Assembly: GCA_958450325.1 (NCBI GenBank)
Contig: OY288248.1
Location: 3,162,001 to 3,226,000, forward strand
Source: Agrostemma githago
Taxonomy: Eukaryota; Streptophyta; Magnoliopsida; Caryophyllales; Caryophyllaceae
DNA length: 64,000 nt
Reading direction: 5' to 3'
This document shows positions 44,443 through 55,492 of the stretch, one piece after another. The notes below the pieces were generated by a model that ran no database searches, was not told the DNA's origin, and saw only the letters and a program-made list of their open reading frames with translations. Position 1 is the first letter of the stretch; every line of letters starts with the position of its first letter. Made by a program: the position numbers and the translations under genes.

Positions 44443-45389
44443 TATTTACTACTCCGTAGATATTTGTAGGCTTGAAAATTATGAAAGGTATGTAATGACT
44501 AATGACGAGTAGACTTGACAAAATGACCCGACCAAAATTTGACCTAATTGACCCGTTTTTCAGGTCTGACGAGTGAGTAATGAGTAGGGAGAATTAATTA
44601 AGTGAGAGAGGTGAGTGTGAGAGTGAAAGAGTGCAAATGTGGAAGAAGCATGGAAAGTCTTGAGCAATTGACATGCTCAAAGTTGACACTTGCTGCCTCT
44701 TGTCGCAATTGACGCTCGAACTTGCCTTTTTCTCGTTTTTCCTTGACGTACCTCTCCATCTAACGTTATTAATTCTATCCGAATATTCTAAGTGATGTAT
44801 TAACGAATCCAGAAAATAATGACCTTTTTATTTTCAAATTGTTCAAATTACAAGAACTACAGCTCAAAAAAATAAAAATAAAAAGTGTTGCGTTGGGATT
44901 CTTGTATGTCAAAATAATTTTACTCTTTCGGTATTTCATGTGAATTTCTGTTTTGCATAAATTTGTATTTCCCGCATCAACCAAAAGATTCATACTCCAT
45001 TGTTTAATTGTAATGTAGATCCTATGTCTCACTTTTATGTCTCATCTTATATCCCATTATTTTCTCTCTTTTTGACACATAATCACTGTAACACCTCCAC
45101 GTTGTCGCAGCCACGGATTGCTTGGCTCTTCTTCAAGCCGTACTTGATCTTCTTTAAGGCACGAGATGGGAAGCGTCATCAAGGATTTTCTTTCAGTTAT
45201 TTCAAACTTTCATTGTTTCTCACTTCACTATATTCCTAGAAACCTTAATAAGTGTGCTCATAGACTAGCTGTTAGCGCACACCACAAATATTGTTAAAAC
45301 TCAATTCTACTATTGGCAAAAAAAGTACTCCGTAATTTTTATCAATTAAGAGATGATGTGTTGCATTATAATACATACGGAATACGAGA

Positions 45390-45905
45390 TGTGATCCAAA
45401 AATAATAAGTATCTAATTAATTATTTAGGAAATTATTAGTATGAATTTTTGATAGTTAGTCGTTTTCCATATTTACGAATATATTTGCAATAAATACCTA
45501 ATTAGTTTATTTTTTAGTAATATTTAGGAATTATATTATGCTAGAGTATAATTTTTATACTTAGGATTATTTTATTTTATTTAGTACTCCGTAGTATATA
45601 TCAGGCGTCTTTCATTGTATTAGGGGAATGAAGTTTATGAATAAGAATTTTGAACCTTTGCGTTGCAATTGTGTTTATCGGTTCGACGAGTTTCGATCCA
45701 AACTTTGTTATTATTTGACGCGTTTCAGATATTAACTCGGAAAACAATTAATAGGTCTTAATTGTTCTCATCATTATTCGTTCTATAGGTCTAGGTCGAA
45801 TAAATATCTCTTTCTTTTACAAAATAAAAGATCCAAAAAAAGACTTTCGCTAGGTTGCACATATGAAAGTAGTAATTTTCGTATCATAAGTGGTATCAGA
45901 GCTCA
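45390..45905 (+). mobile_element. Copia-type LTR remnant with tRNA-Met primer site
   Basis: TGGTATCAGAGC near 45891-45902 is the classic plant initiator-tRNA-Met primer site. The 500 bp before it look like an LTR: a TATATATCAGGCG promoter-like stretch, then a TTGCAATTGTGTTTATCGG leader. No Gag-Pol follows, so this is a truncated or solo remnant. The left boundary is only approximate. Confidence 0.6.
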
Positions 45906-46356
45906 TTTTCGTATCATAAGGATGCAACATAAAAATGTGACAAAAGATATCAACTGGTCTAATTGGGAATGTCCTTTGGCAAAGTGTACGTGATATAAGT
46001 ATATAACTAACAACAAATCAATTAAAGTAGAGATATATAGGCAGATGTTTGACAAGTAAATCGGTTTAGAGTTGAATTAGAGAGATTTCACTATTTTGAC
46101 AAGTAAACCTAACAATTTGTTAACAAGTACATAAAGTGCAAGGAGCTGGAACTTGGAAGTATTGTTTAAAGTCTTTTGTTGTGAAGTAGAGTATTATTAT
46201 TCATATCCACTTTATTTGATCAACCCGTACTCAATTTGGGCCATATTGAATGTGAGTGTTAGCGATGATAATTGATATGGAGTACGGAGTAATATATTAC
46301 TAAGTTCGAGTAATATATGCTCCTTTCATCTCAATTTTATTATCCATATTAACTAA

Positions 46357-46586
46357 GGGCTCGTTTGGTTGATGTAGGAAGTGCAAATTCATGGGAAGTA
46401 GAAAATCATAGAAAATAAACTCTCTTTCCTAATTCACGGAAATTTCTAAAAATTGCAAGTTATCAAGAGGGGGTTGATGAACAAGTTCCTCCATTTATCC
46501 AGGGAGTCACTTCCCATATTTGTACAATTTTGAGGCAACCAAACGACTTCCTTTTCTGCAATTTCACAAGGAAGCCAAACAAACCC
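46357..46586. mobile_element. Tourist-like (PIF/Harbinger) MITE, 230 bp
   Basis: Ends GGGCTCGTTTGGTT and AAGCCAAACAAACCC form inverted repeats. TAA duplications lie at 46354-46356 and 46587-46589. Confidence 0.82.
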
Positions 46587-46794
46587 TAAATTTCACCATA
46601 AAAAACAATTAAAACAAATAATATGGACATATGATTTTTTTTTAAATCTTCTCTAAGTCTTTGAAAACTACCCATGGTCAAAATTTTAATATATTGTGAA
46701 AGATAATAGAGAAATAGAATAGAAATGAATACGGAGTAGGATTCATTCCTATTCAGCAAGGCCTACTTCGTATAATAACATAGAAAAGAATAAA

Positions 46795-47150
46795 ATTGTG
46801 AAACACAACCTTTAATAAAATGTTTTTGCGAAACATCACCTTTGATTAAAAAAACTTTGCAAAATATTACAACATTTTTAAAGAAAATCTTGCAAAACAC
46901 AACTTTAAGACAAATTGACGAGTGAATCTTGTCACACGTGCTTTGTTAGCTTTAGAGAGAAATATGCAACATAAAAAGTCAAAGCTAACAAGGCACGTTT
47001 GACATTATTTACTCATTGAATTTACTTTGACTCATCAAAATTCATCCAAAAATTGTACCCATATTTCATAAAATATTATGTTAAACTTTTTCATCAAAGA
47101 TAAATAATATTTCACAAAACGTTTTATTAAATGTCGTATTTATTTTTAAA
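46795..47150. repeat. Long imperfect inverted repeat, MITE-like, about 350 bp
   Basis: ACCTTTAATAAAATGTTTTT near the left edge pairs with AAACGTTTTATTAAATGTCG near the right edge. The arms continue through AACATCACCTTTGAT and ATCAAAGATAAATAATATTT. Inside are CACGTGC-like and AAGTCAAAGCTAACAAGGCACG segments. Probably a foldback transposon; no target duplication was resolved. Confidence 0.6.
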
Positions 47151-49314
47151 AAAAAAATAGAGCGAATGAGAAGTGAATGCATGGGGGGCCAAGTGAGGGT
47201 CAATCATGGTTGGGCTAATAAAAGAAGAAGAATGCATCCATCCCACTCCACAATTCACACATCACACTTGAGACTTGACACATGAGGTGCGTACTTACTT
47301 ACTTCCAAGCTCAAGCCTGTAAAAGTCGTGACTCGTGAACAGTACATATTGCTTTGCCAATTGGGACCATCCTCAAGTCAAGTATTTGACCAACACATAA
47401 TAATACTGTATGATAATAACACTAATATGAATATAATAATGTAATAATCGACCCATGTGCTCATTTTCCATGACTCCGTCCTCCCCTCGAGCAAAGACTC
47501 AACCGTCACGCCCTAGATGGTTCGTGCGTTTAAATATATGTTGGTCAAGTAGTTGAGATAAAGACACAAATAAAAGGGTTCTGGGAAAGTAAACGTTTTG
47601 TCTCATACATACAAGTTGAGTGGTATTTAATCCGTCATAAGTTTAAGACGGATAACCCGTCTTATGGAAAACCCAGCGGCCTTCTATTTGGCTGTTGCAT
47701 AGTGCCAAGTTTCAAAACTTATCGTGAGACTATCTCATACAATAAATTGTGTTTGTCAGTAAGCTAGCTTGGTATTACTTTAATTCATCGCATCTTTAAG
47801 TTACAATACTTTTAAAATACAGAGTACAACTTTATTATAAAATAGTTTTAAGCAATTACAATCTTTTATCTTAAAAATGTACTAATATAACAACAAACCA
47901 TTCATTTTTAATAAAATTATTGTTAAATGTACGGAGTACTTTATAATTTTGATTGTGAAATCATTAGTCCCCAAGATCGATCATATTTTCAACCCTAATA
48001 CCATTAATAGACAAATAAATGACTAACCTTGGTCTATGGTTTGCAAACATATTCAATTCGATAATGAGAGATAAGAAATATGGACTAATTAATTATTTTC
48101 CTCAACATTTGCTTGATGTAATGATGTTTCCTTCACTGGAGAAGGAAACTGATATTTTCTTTCACTTTTCTTTTTTGTAAACTTGTTCTTATGCCAAAGA
48201 CAAAGATGACGAAGGAGAGCACTCAGAGCTCCAAATGAGTCAAGAAATGTGAAATACACTAAACTTAGCTTTTGAAAAAAAAAACATACTCCGTAAATAA
48301 TAAGAGGTGATCTGAGACCAAAATTTATAAAAAAACATTTGTACAATATTCCTATTTAATTTTTATTGTAGGTCTATAATTAGTTTGCGATCTCAAACAA
48401 AGAGAGCAACGACGAGAAAACAACGAAAATGGAAATTTCCCTTTCGTGTAATCTTTTTACCATCTCCGCAAAATATGAGCACTTACTTAGGTTAATGATT
48501 TGCAGAGGTGAAAGGATATACGTTTGAAATCAGTTGGTCTCCTATGACGGATATATCCATCGTAAAATTATAATAAACAAAATATCACTGATCATAATCA
48601 CATGGATAACATTTGACCTGTCACGAAGGAGAATTTATCGACTGGAATAAAGAGATGGAGCTGAGAAGCCAGGTTGGAATCATGTGCATGCAAGATTTTG
48701 CGCATCTAAAATCCTAAAGCAAATAAATGACTGGATTCTCTGTACAAAGACCCTCATCCTGATGTCCTCAACAACAATCAACAAAAAAGAAGATCGAAAT
48801 AAAAGAAAATAAATCAAATTTGCAAAAAAAAATGTCAGAGAAAAACCAAATGGAATGTAGTCCTGTACCTTCTTTTGTCGTCTTACTCTTTCCCCGACAC
48901 CTTACCCTGACGTACTTTTAATCTTCCTTACGACGGATATATATAATTTAATATTGTTATGGATGAAAAAATAAAAAAAATAAAAATCATATTAAGGTGG
49001 TAATAGGGTAAGATGGGTTGGGCCTATTAATTAGTTCGGATCATGACTACCTTCTGGTCATGTTTAGGTCTCTAGCAAATCGAGTTAGCTAGATTAATTC
49101 ATAGCTCGGTTTGGTTAGGATTATTTTATGACATACTAGATCTTCTTAATATTGAAAGGTCGAAGTGAAAATGACGAGGGTTAGGCTGTACTAATAGAGG
49201 AAATGGATGAGTAGGTTTCGAACTTGCAAGCTTTGAAACCAGTATAAAACATGGTACCAAGCGACTCATAATTAGCAAGGTTGATATCAGGCTTTTGTGA
49301 GCTATAGTCTTGTA

Positions 49315-49574
49315 CTCCCTCCGTTTCAACCATTTGTATACGTTTGCTTTATGCACGTATGTCGATACTCATTTTCTTTTGTCTATATCTTTAGTTACGT
49401 GTTAATAAAAATTATAAAAATTTGATATTCATAATGTATTTTATTAGACGATTTAAACAAGATCCCACGTGACTACCTTTTATCTTATATACTTCTATTA
49501 AAAGTTATATTGAAGATTCTCATCACTCATAAATAGTGTTACCAAATGTATATAATTCGTTGGAACGGAGGTAG
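49315..49574. mobile_element. Stowaway MITE, 260 bp, upstream of EDA2
   Basis: Ends CTCCCTCCGTTTCAACC and GTTGGAACGGAGGTAG with TA flanks. Same family as the outer MITE in the kinesin intron. It ends 170 bp before the EDA2 start codon, so it may contribute to that promoter. Confidence 0.88.
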
Positions 49575-49744
49575 TATATACTACGGAGTACATTCGATTC
49601 TCAAATACCCGATTCTCACCTGCGACTAAATCCACACCAGCTTAATCCAAAGTTGAAACTTATTGCGAAGAATACTATTCCACGTCGTTTTTTTAACTCT
49701 AACCCACTGGACTAACGGGCATAGTGTTGGATTAGAAGAGTGAG

Positions 49745-52700
49745 ATGCAAGAGATGAAGAAGGCAGAGGCAGGCATGGCGATACGGACGCCATTGAAATG
49801 GAACTCGAGATTATCAATAACAACATTAACAGTAGTAGTCATGTTCGTCACCCATTTTGGGGTTTCATCAGCTTACATCTCCTCTCGTAGTCGTCTTCTT
49901 CACAACAACAACAACAACGCTGCTAACAAATACCTGACCACTCAACCCCATTGGTTCCATCAGTCTCTCGATCACTTCTCCCCTTTTGTACGCCTCTCCT
50001 TCTCCCTTCCCTCTTCTATTCACCCTTCTTTTTTTGTATAGTGCTGTGATCAATTCATCATAACAATTCATGATTCTATATAATTATTACTATTCAATTG
50101 ATTTTTTGTGGGGTATGTTTCTCAGAACAAAAAGTTGGAATTGTTGTTATCTGTTAGAGTATATGAACATTTCTGGACGTACAACAATCACGTTAAGGTT
50201 TTTGTTGAATTGGTTAGGTAACGTGGTATTAGAGCCAACGTGACAAAAGGTAGCATGAGGAGGCCTGGGTTGCATCCACACCTCGTATAATACTAGATGG
50301 GTAGTTGTTCAAATTTGTGTGTGGATAAGATTGATTTTGTTTTTTTCAATGGAGCGCATACTTAGGGCGTGTTCTTTTTGGCTGAAACGGGGCTGAGGTG
50401 AGTTGAATGAAGTTATTAGAGCTCAACTGAACTTATTAGAGCTGAGGTGAACTTAGAGGAGTTGAGATGCTGAAACGGGCGGAAATTAAGCGGGAAAGAA
50501 TAGGGCCTTAGTCGCATTGATATGTGGGATTCAAACCCGCGACCAATACAAGACTAGGCTAAGACATCTTCCGTATTGATTTGGTCATTAATGTGGGTAC
50601 AGCTTTTTCTGTGTTTCTTTTGATCATTATTAAGTTTACTTCCATTTTCAATCATGTATGAACCATTATTACTCATGATTTATCACGCGAATGCCTGTAT
50701 TTCCTTTGATTGCTTTGTATTTCAACTTGAGCTCTTGGACCTTTGGGTGATAACTCTGTTGTTGGTAAATGTCTAAGACATGGCTACGTGCAGGACCATC
50801 GACAATTTCAGCAACGGTATTATGAGTTTCTGGATGATTTCCGATCTCCTAATGGACCAATATTCTTGCAAATTTGCGGTGAATATTCATGTAACGGGAT
50901 ACGTAATGACTATTTAAGTGTGAGTACACACTGTCTCGTTGTAGTCTTTCTTTTCTTTTGATTATGCTGCTTACAGTGGTGTCATTACTACATGATTCTG
51001 TTAAAGTGTTAATGTTTCCTTTACGGACCTTTTTTAACAAACATTTCTTCACTTTAGCGTCAAAGTTTAGGGAGTATGTTTTGAGCATTCTGCTGTGTTA
51101 AGCTATTTTCTTCAGTGAATCCGTTGTAAATAATACTCTTCATCTGTCATCAACTACAGGTATTAGCGAAGAAGTTTGGAGCAGCCATTGTTTCTCCTGA
51201 ACATAGATATTATGGGAAGAGTCTTCCTTTTGAATCACACACGACTGAAAATCTTAGATATCTTTCATCTAAACAAGCTCTCTTTGATTTAGCTTCTTTT
51301 CGTCGATATTATCAGGTGATCTTATGTCTCGCATTGTATGTTCTTTGATCCTTTTGATTTGATGTTGTTGGTTGAGAGCAGGTTGCCAGTTGGTATGTCA
51401 CGTAGGGTCAAATCCTAGCAGCTAGACAATAAGGCCACACGTAGTTACGACTATGACTTTCTTAACTCTGTATTTACTGTGTTCCTTATCTTTTCTTCTT
51501 CCTCAGTTTTTCTATTTTCCCTTTTCTTGTTGGTATTTTCCCAATCATTGAAGTAGCCTAGATGATCCTTAAGCCTCTCTTGTTGTTGTTTTTGGTGCTG
51601 GTGGTGGCGTTGTTGCTGTAGGAGTCCTTAAACCGGAAGCTAAATCGAACAAATGTTGAAAATTCGTGGTTTGTGTTTGGTGGCTCCTATGCTGGAGCTC
51701 TTAGTGCTTGGTTCCGCCTGAAGTTTCCACACTTAGCATGCGGAAGTCTTGCAAGTTCTGCTGTGGTCCTGGCTGTTTACAACTTCACAGAGTTTGATCA
51801 ACAGGTGCATGTACTGTACTTGCATCTCAACGACTACCCTTTTTAATAAGGTCGTGTTCTTTTCAACTTCTAGTTTAATTTAGTTTACTTCAATTGAGTT
51901 GAGCCTCAGAAGGTTTAATTGTCACGGCTACTTCAGCCACTTCACTTCAGCTCACTTCACTTCAGTTGAGCCTACTTCAATCCAAAAAAACATGGCCTAA
52001 CTCCCTTCATGATTCACTTTGTTGCATGTCCTTGTTTAAGGTGAGGCTGTATGCGAAATAGTAATTTAGTATGTCTTTCACGATGTTGCCCGTGTGTAGA
52101 TTGGTGTCTCCGCTGGCCCACAATGTAAAGCTGCATTACAAGATGTTACACGACTTGTTGAAGAAAGATTGAAGGCAGATGATAAAGAAATAAAGTCATT
52201 CTTTGGTGCATCTGAGGTAGGAATCAGGATCTTATCATTGTTAAAGTTGATTAATGGCTCCTCCCTTAGTCCTTATCAGAATTATTCCCATATAGTATTG
52301 TTTCACTACCTTTTATGGTAAGAGTGCTGCCAATTTCACGCAACAATCCCTTTTTCATATTTCTCTTTTGATTTTTTTTTTCAGTTGGAAATTGATGGCG
52401 ATTTTCTCTTTTTCCTGGCTGACGCTGCAGTCATGGCGGTAGGAATAATCTATGATCTTTCTGTTCTGTACTTTTGTGTGTCCGTGTTCTTTTTTTAGTT
52501 GTTCACCTTTTCCAAAATCTTGCAGATTCAATATGGAAACCCAGATAAGTTGTGCTCTCCGTTGGTAAAAGCTAAAGAGGCTAATCAAGATTTGGCGGTA
52601 TGCTCTCTTCCATTTATTTAATACGAGTATCTTACAATTTACGCCATATTGAGTTATTGAAGATTCATCATAGAGAGGCTCAGAGGCTACTTCTGAATGA

Positions 52701-54969
52701 CCCATAGTAAAAGTTGCGTCGAGAATTGCATCGAACAGCGGTTGCCTTTGCTATAAATCAAGCATTACCACTTCAGTGAGCCACTTCACAGAATAGCTGT
52801 ACTTTTGTAGCAAACTGACTCACTAAGCTGTTTTATCCCGTGATGTGAGCCAAATTGTCGATCTCACTGTACATACTTTCACTTGTTTATCTACTGAGGA
52901 AAATTTGTATCACATTTGATCTGGGACGTGGATATTCCTGTTGTGTACTTACATCTGAACGTACATCTTTTTATGTTTGCTATCTGTGTTACTGTGTCCT
53001 CCTTGCTGCTCTGAGGTTGTAGCCTTTTCTACTTACTAGCAGTCGTGCTCTGTAGAGCAATACTGTTCTCTTTCCTCTAGGCTAGAGAATATCTTCTCTC
53101 ATCGACTTTTATTTTGTTACGTAGGCTGCTTATGCTTCATATGTCAAAGACTACTATATTGGAAGCTTTGGGGCCAGTGTCAAATCATATAGCCAAGAAC
53201 ACCTGAAGAACACTGCTGTTGGTGAAGAAAGTGGAGACAGGTTGTGGTGGTTCCAAGTTTGCAGTGAAGTTGCATATTTCCAGGTGGCTCCTGCAAGTGA
53301 CAGCATTAGATCATCTAAAATTGATACAAGGTTCTTTTTAGGTCACTCATGTGTCTTCTATATTTTCAGAAAAAATCATATTGGTGCTCATAGTTCTCGC
53401 TAATTCTATATTGGTGCCTGATCACCTTAGCGTTATATTGATGTTGATTTTCGACCTTCGTTGTGCTTAACAATGTCATTCATTAGATGAAAATTGGCTA
53501 TCGCGTACCTTAGGTCACCATAGTGGGAACATTCTCAAATCTCCTGTGACTAAAGTGAGGAATGGCTCAAATCTAAGGTCAACAAAGTGGAGTTATTAGC
53601 AGCAGTGGATCTTTTTTTTTGTAATTTTTTTAATGTTTGAACTTCCTAATTGTTGTAAGTTTTGGGATATGCAGGTACCATTTAGACCTTTGCAGGAACG
53701 TTTTCGGAGGTAATGTATACCCTGACGTTGAGGCAACCAACTTATACTATGGAGGGTTGCAGATTGCAGGTTCATACACTTGCCTTCTCAAATTTGTTTT
53801 GTCTATTGTCAAATTGTGTTGTGTGCTTCTGAGATGCTTCCAATTTGGTTAAACTTAGAACATCCATTGTCTCGATAATGCCGACACCTAAAAAGTTGTA
53901 TAGTAAGAAGTCAAGTTCCTTAAATAGACCCCATTTTGTTGCAATTTACATGCGTCGTTAATTCCATGCATTAGCACTTGAAGATGTCCGACTTTGTGAA
54001 TACAAATCCAGTAAATTAATTAAGCAGCGCGCAGAATTTTTTAATCTTAGCAATGTGCCTTGTTTTGATCAGGTTCCAAAATCGTGTTTGCGAATGGCTC
54101 ACAAGACCCTTGGAGACGTGCATCAAAACAGATCTCATCCCCAGGCAGTGAGTTTTTGTCTAAGAGTTAAAAAGTTTCGTTTTCTAAATGATTCATAGTA
54201 TTATTCAGCTTTGAAGGAACCATACCTACAAGTTTATTCCTGAATTCTGAGCTGACTAACGAGTTTTACTTTGCTTCATCGAGAATTTGATTGCATGAAT
54301 AGTTGATAATCGAACATACTTAATGTACTTCGTGTCACCATGTGTTTCCATTCACATTTACTTAGGCTCTTGTGATATTATGATGAAGTGTTAAATGTTA
54401 CTTTTGTCTTTTAATTTTTCAGTTCTGATACAATCTTTTTTGTTATATTCAGTGCCTTCTTATCTGATCACATGTCACAATTGTGGCCACTGCACTGATA
54501 TGAGAGGTTGCCCACAGTCACCAGTGAGTATTGCAGGTACGCTACACCCTACAGGAATGCTATAAAACTATTTCTCATGAGTATTCCATACTCGTCAACA
54601 TATGACGCTCCATGCCTCGATTCCAAGTTTATGGTCCTCATTTGACTTTAGCGGTCAATTTAACATCAACTTTAAATTTCTCCAAATATACGAAAATCTT
54701 CAACTGGCGTGTTTGGAGTAGTAACTGCTGTATGTTGTGAAAAATATCATTTCCATTCTATTTACTGTTGAAATTCAATTGTATTTGTGAATCCAAGCTA
54801 AACATTTGCATTCTCCAACTCAGGGGACTCTAGAGGTTGCAGCTCTCCTGATGTTGTCAACAAAATCAGACAACAAATCACAGTGCACATAGATCTATGG
54901 TTGTCAGAGTGCCAAGATGTTGGTGGGTATTGGTCCGTAATGAAACCCAAGACATTAAGATCCTCATAG
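49745..54969 (+). CDS. EDA2: Serine carboxypeptidase S28 family protease, EDA2-like, 518 aa, 12 exons
   Basis: Family S28 enzymes (prolyl carboxypeptidase type) cleave C-terminal or penultimate-Pro residues in the secretory path or vacuole. Exons: 49745-49987, 50794-50919, 51160-51315, 51622-51804, 52100-52216, 52385-52438, 52526-52597, 53125-53330, 53675-53769, 54073-54147, 54453-54536, 54824-54969. All are GT-AG with consistent phases. A hydrophobic N-terminal segment (LSITTLTVVVMFVTHFGVSS) acts as signal peptide or anchor. Then come HWFHQSLDHFSP, DHRQFQQRYYEF and PEHRYYGKSLPFE. The nucleophile is in FGGSYAG (S197), the acid in NGSQDPW (D429), and the His in NCGHCTDMRGCPQ (H455). The product ends in a C-terminal helix. 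In Arabidopsis EDA2 is linked to embryo sac development. MITEs sit in introns 1 and 4. Confidence 0.95.
50365..50507. mobile_element. Tourist-like MITE in EDA2 intron 1, 143 bp
   Basis: Ends GGGCGTGTTCTTT and AAAGAATAGGGCC, flanked by TTA duplications (50362-50364 and 50508-50510). Confidence 0.82.
51850..51997. mobile_element. Tourist-like MITE in EDA2 intron 4, 148 bp
   Basis: Ends GGTCGTGTTCTTTT and AAAAAAACATGGCC, flanked by TAA (51847-51849 and 51998-52000). The left end nearly matches that of the intron 1 MITE; the interior is rich in CACTTCA/TTGAG repeats. Confidence 0.8.
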
Positions 54970-55492
54970 ATCGAGTTCGCGTTAGTTCTATCTCATTCCC
55001 TATCATCCCTCTTCGGAAACCTTCAATCCTGTACGTTTTATCAGTTTCTCTATCCTTTTTACTTAAAAAATGGAGTTGATTTTTTCTATGTCAGTGGAAG
55101 AAATAAAAAACATGGTAATTTGGATACTTCAAACGCAACATAGCTAGAAAGTTGCATTATTATTGTTGTAATGATTTTGTTTATAATGAAGATAAATATG
55201 AAAGATTTTTTTTATTATTCTTTGATGTTGTTGTCACATAACTATTTCAAATGATATTCTATATTCGGTTTTCGTACAGGAAGCTTTGTATTTGATGTTT
55301 TCTTTTGTTTCCGTCCATATTTAGCGATAAAAAAGGATTTATGCTGAAAAGCATAAAATTGTTCCAAACTTTCTAGGATTGAATGTAGCTTCATTACATG
55401 ATATCATGGAGTACACCATGGTAAAAAGATGGGAGAAAAATACAAAACGGGTAAAATACAATGCATATAGAACTCTGGTTTATAAGTCAAGC

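Larger units (their letters stand above)
42601..49744. other. Gene-free 7-kb region between kinesin and EDA2
   Basis: No open frame here resembles a known protein on either strand. The DNA is AT-rich with many TACTCCGTA and CGGAGTA scraps. Distinct elements inside are listed separately: a Stowaway MITE (44292-44442), a copia LTR/PBS remnant (about 45390-45905), a Tourist-like MITE (46357-46586), a long inverted repeat (about 46795-47150) and a Stowaway MITE (49315-49574). Elsewhere I see nothing I can name. Confidence 0.6.

Noticed and set aside
45000..45239. 79-aa plus-strand ORF in the gene-free region
   Set aside because: Phe/Ser-rich, no motif and no splice partners.
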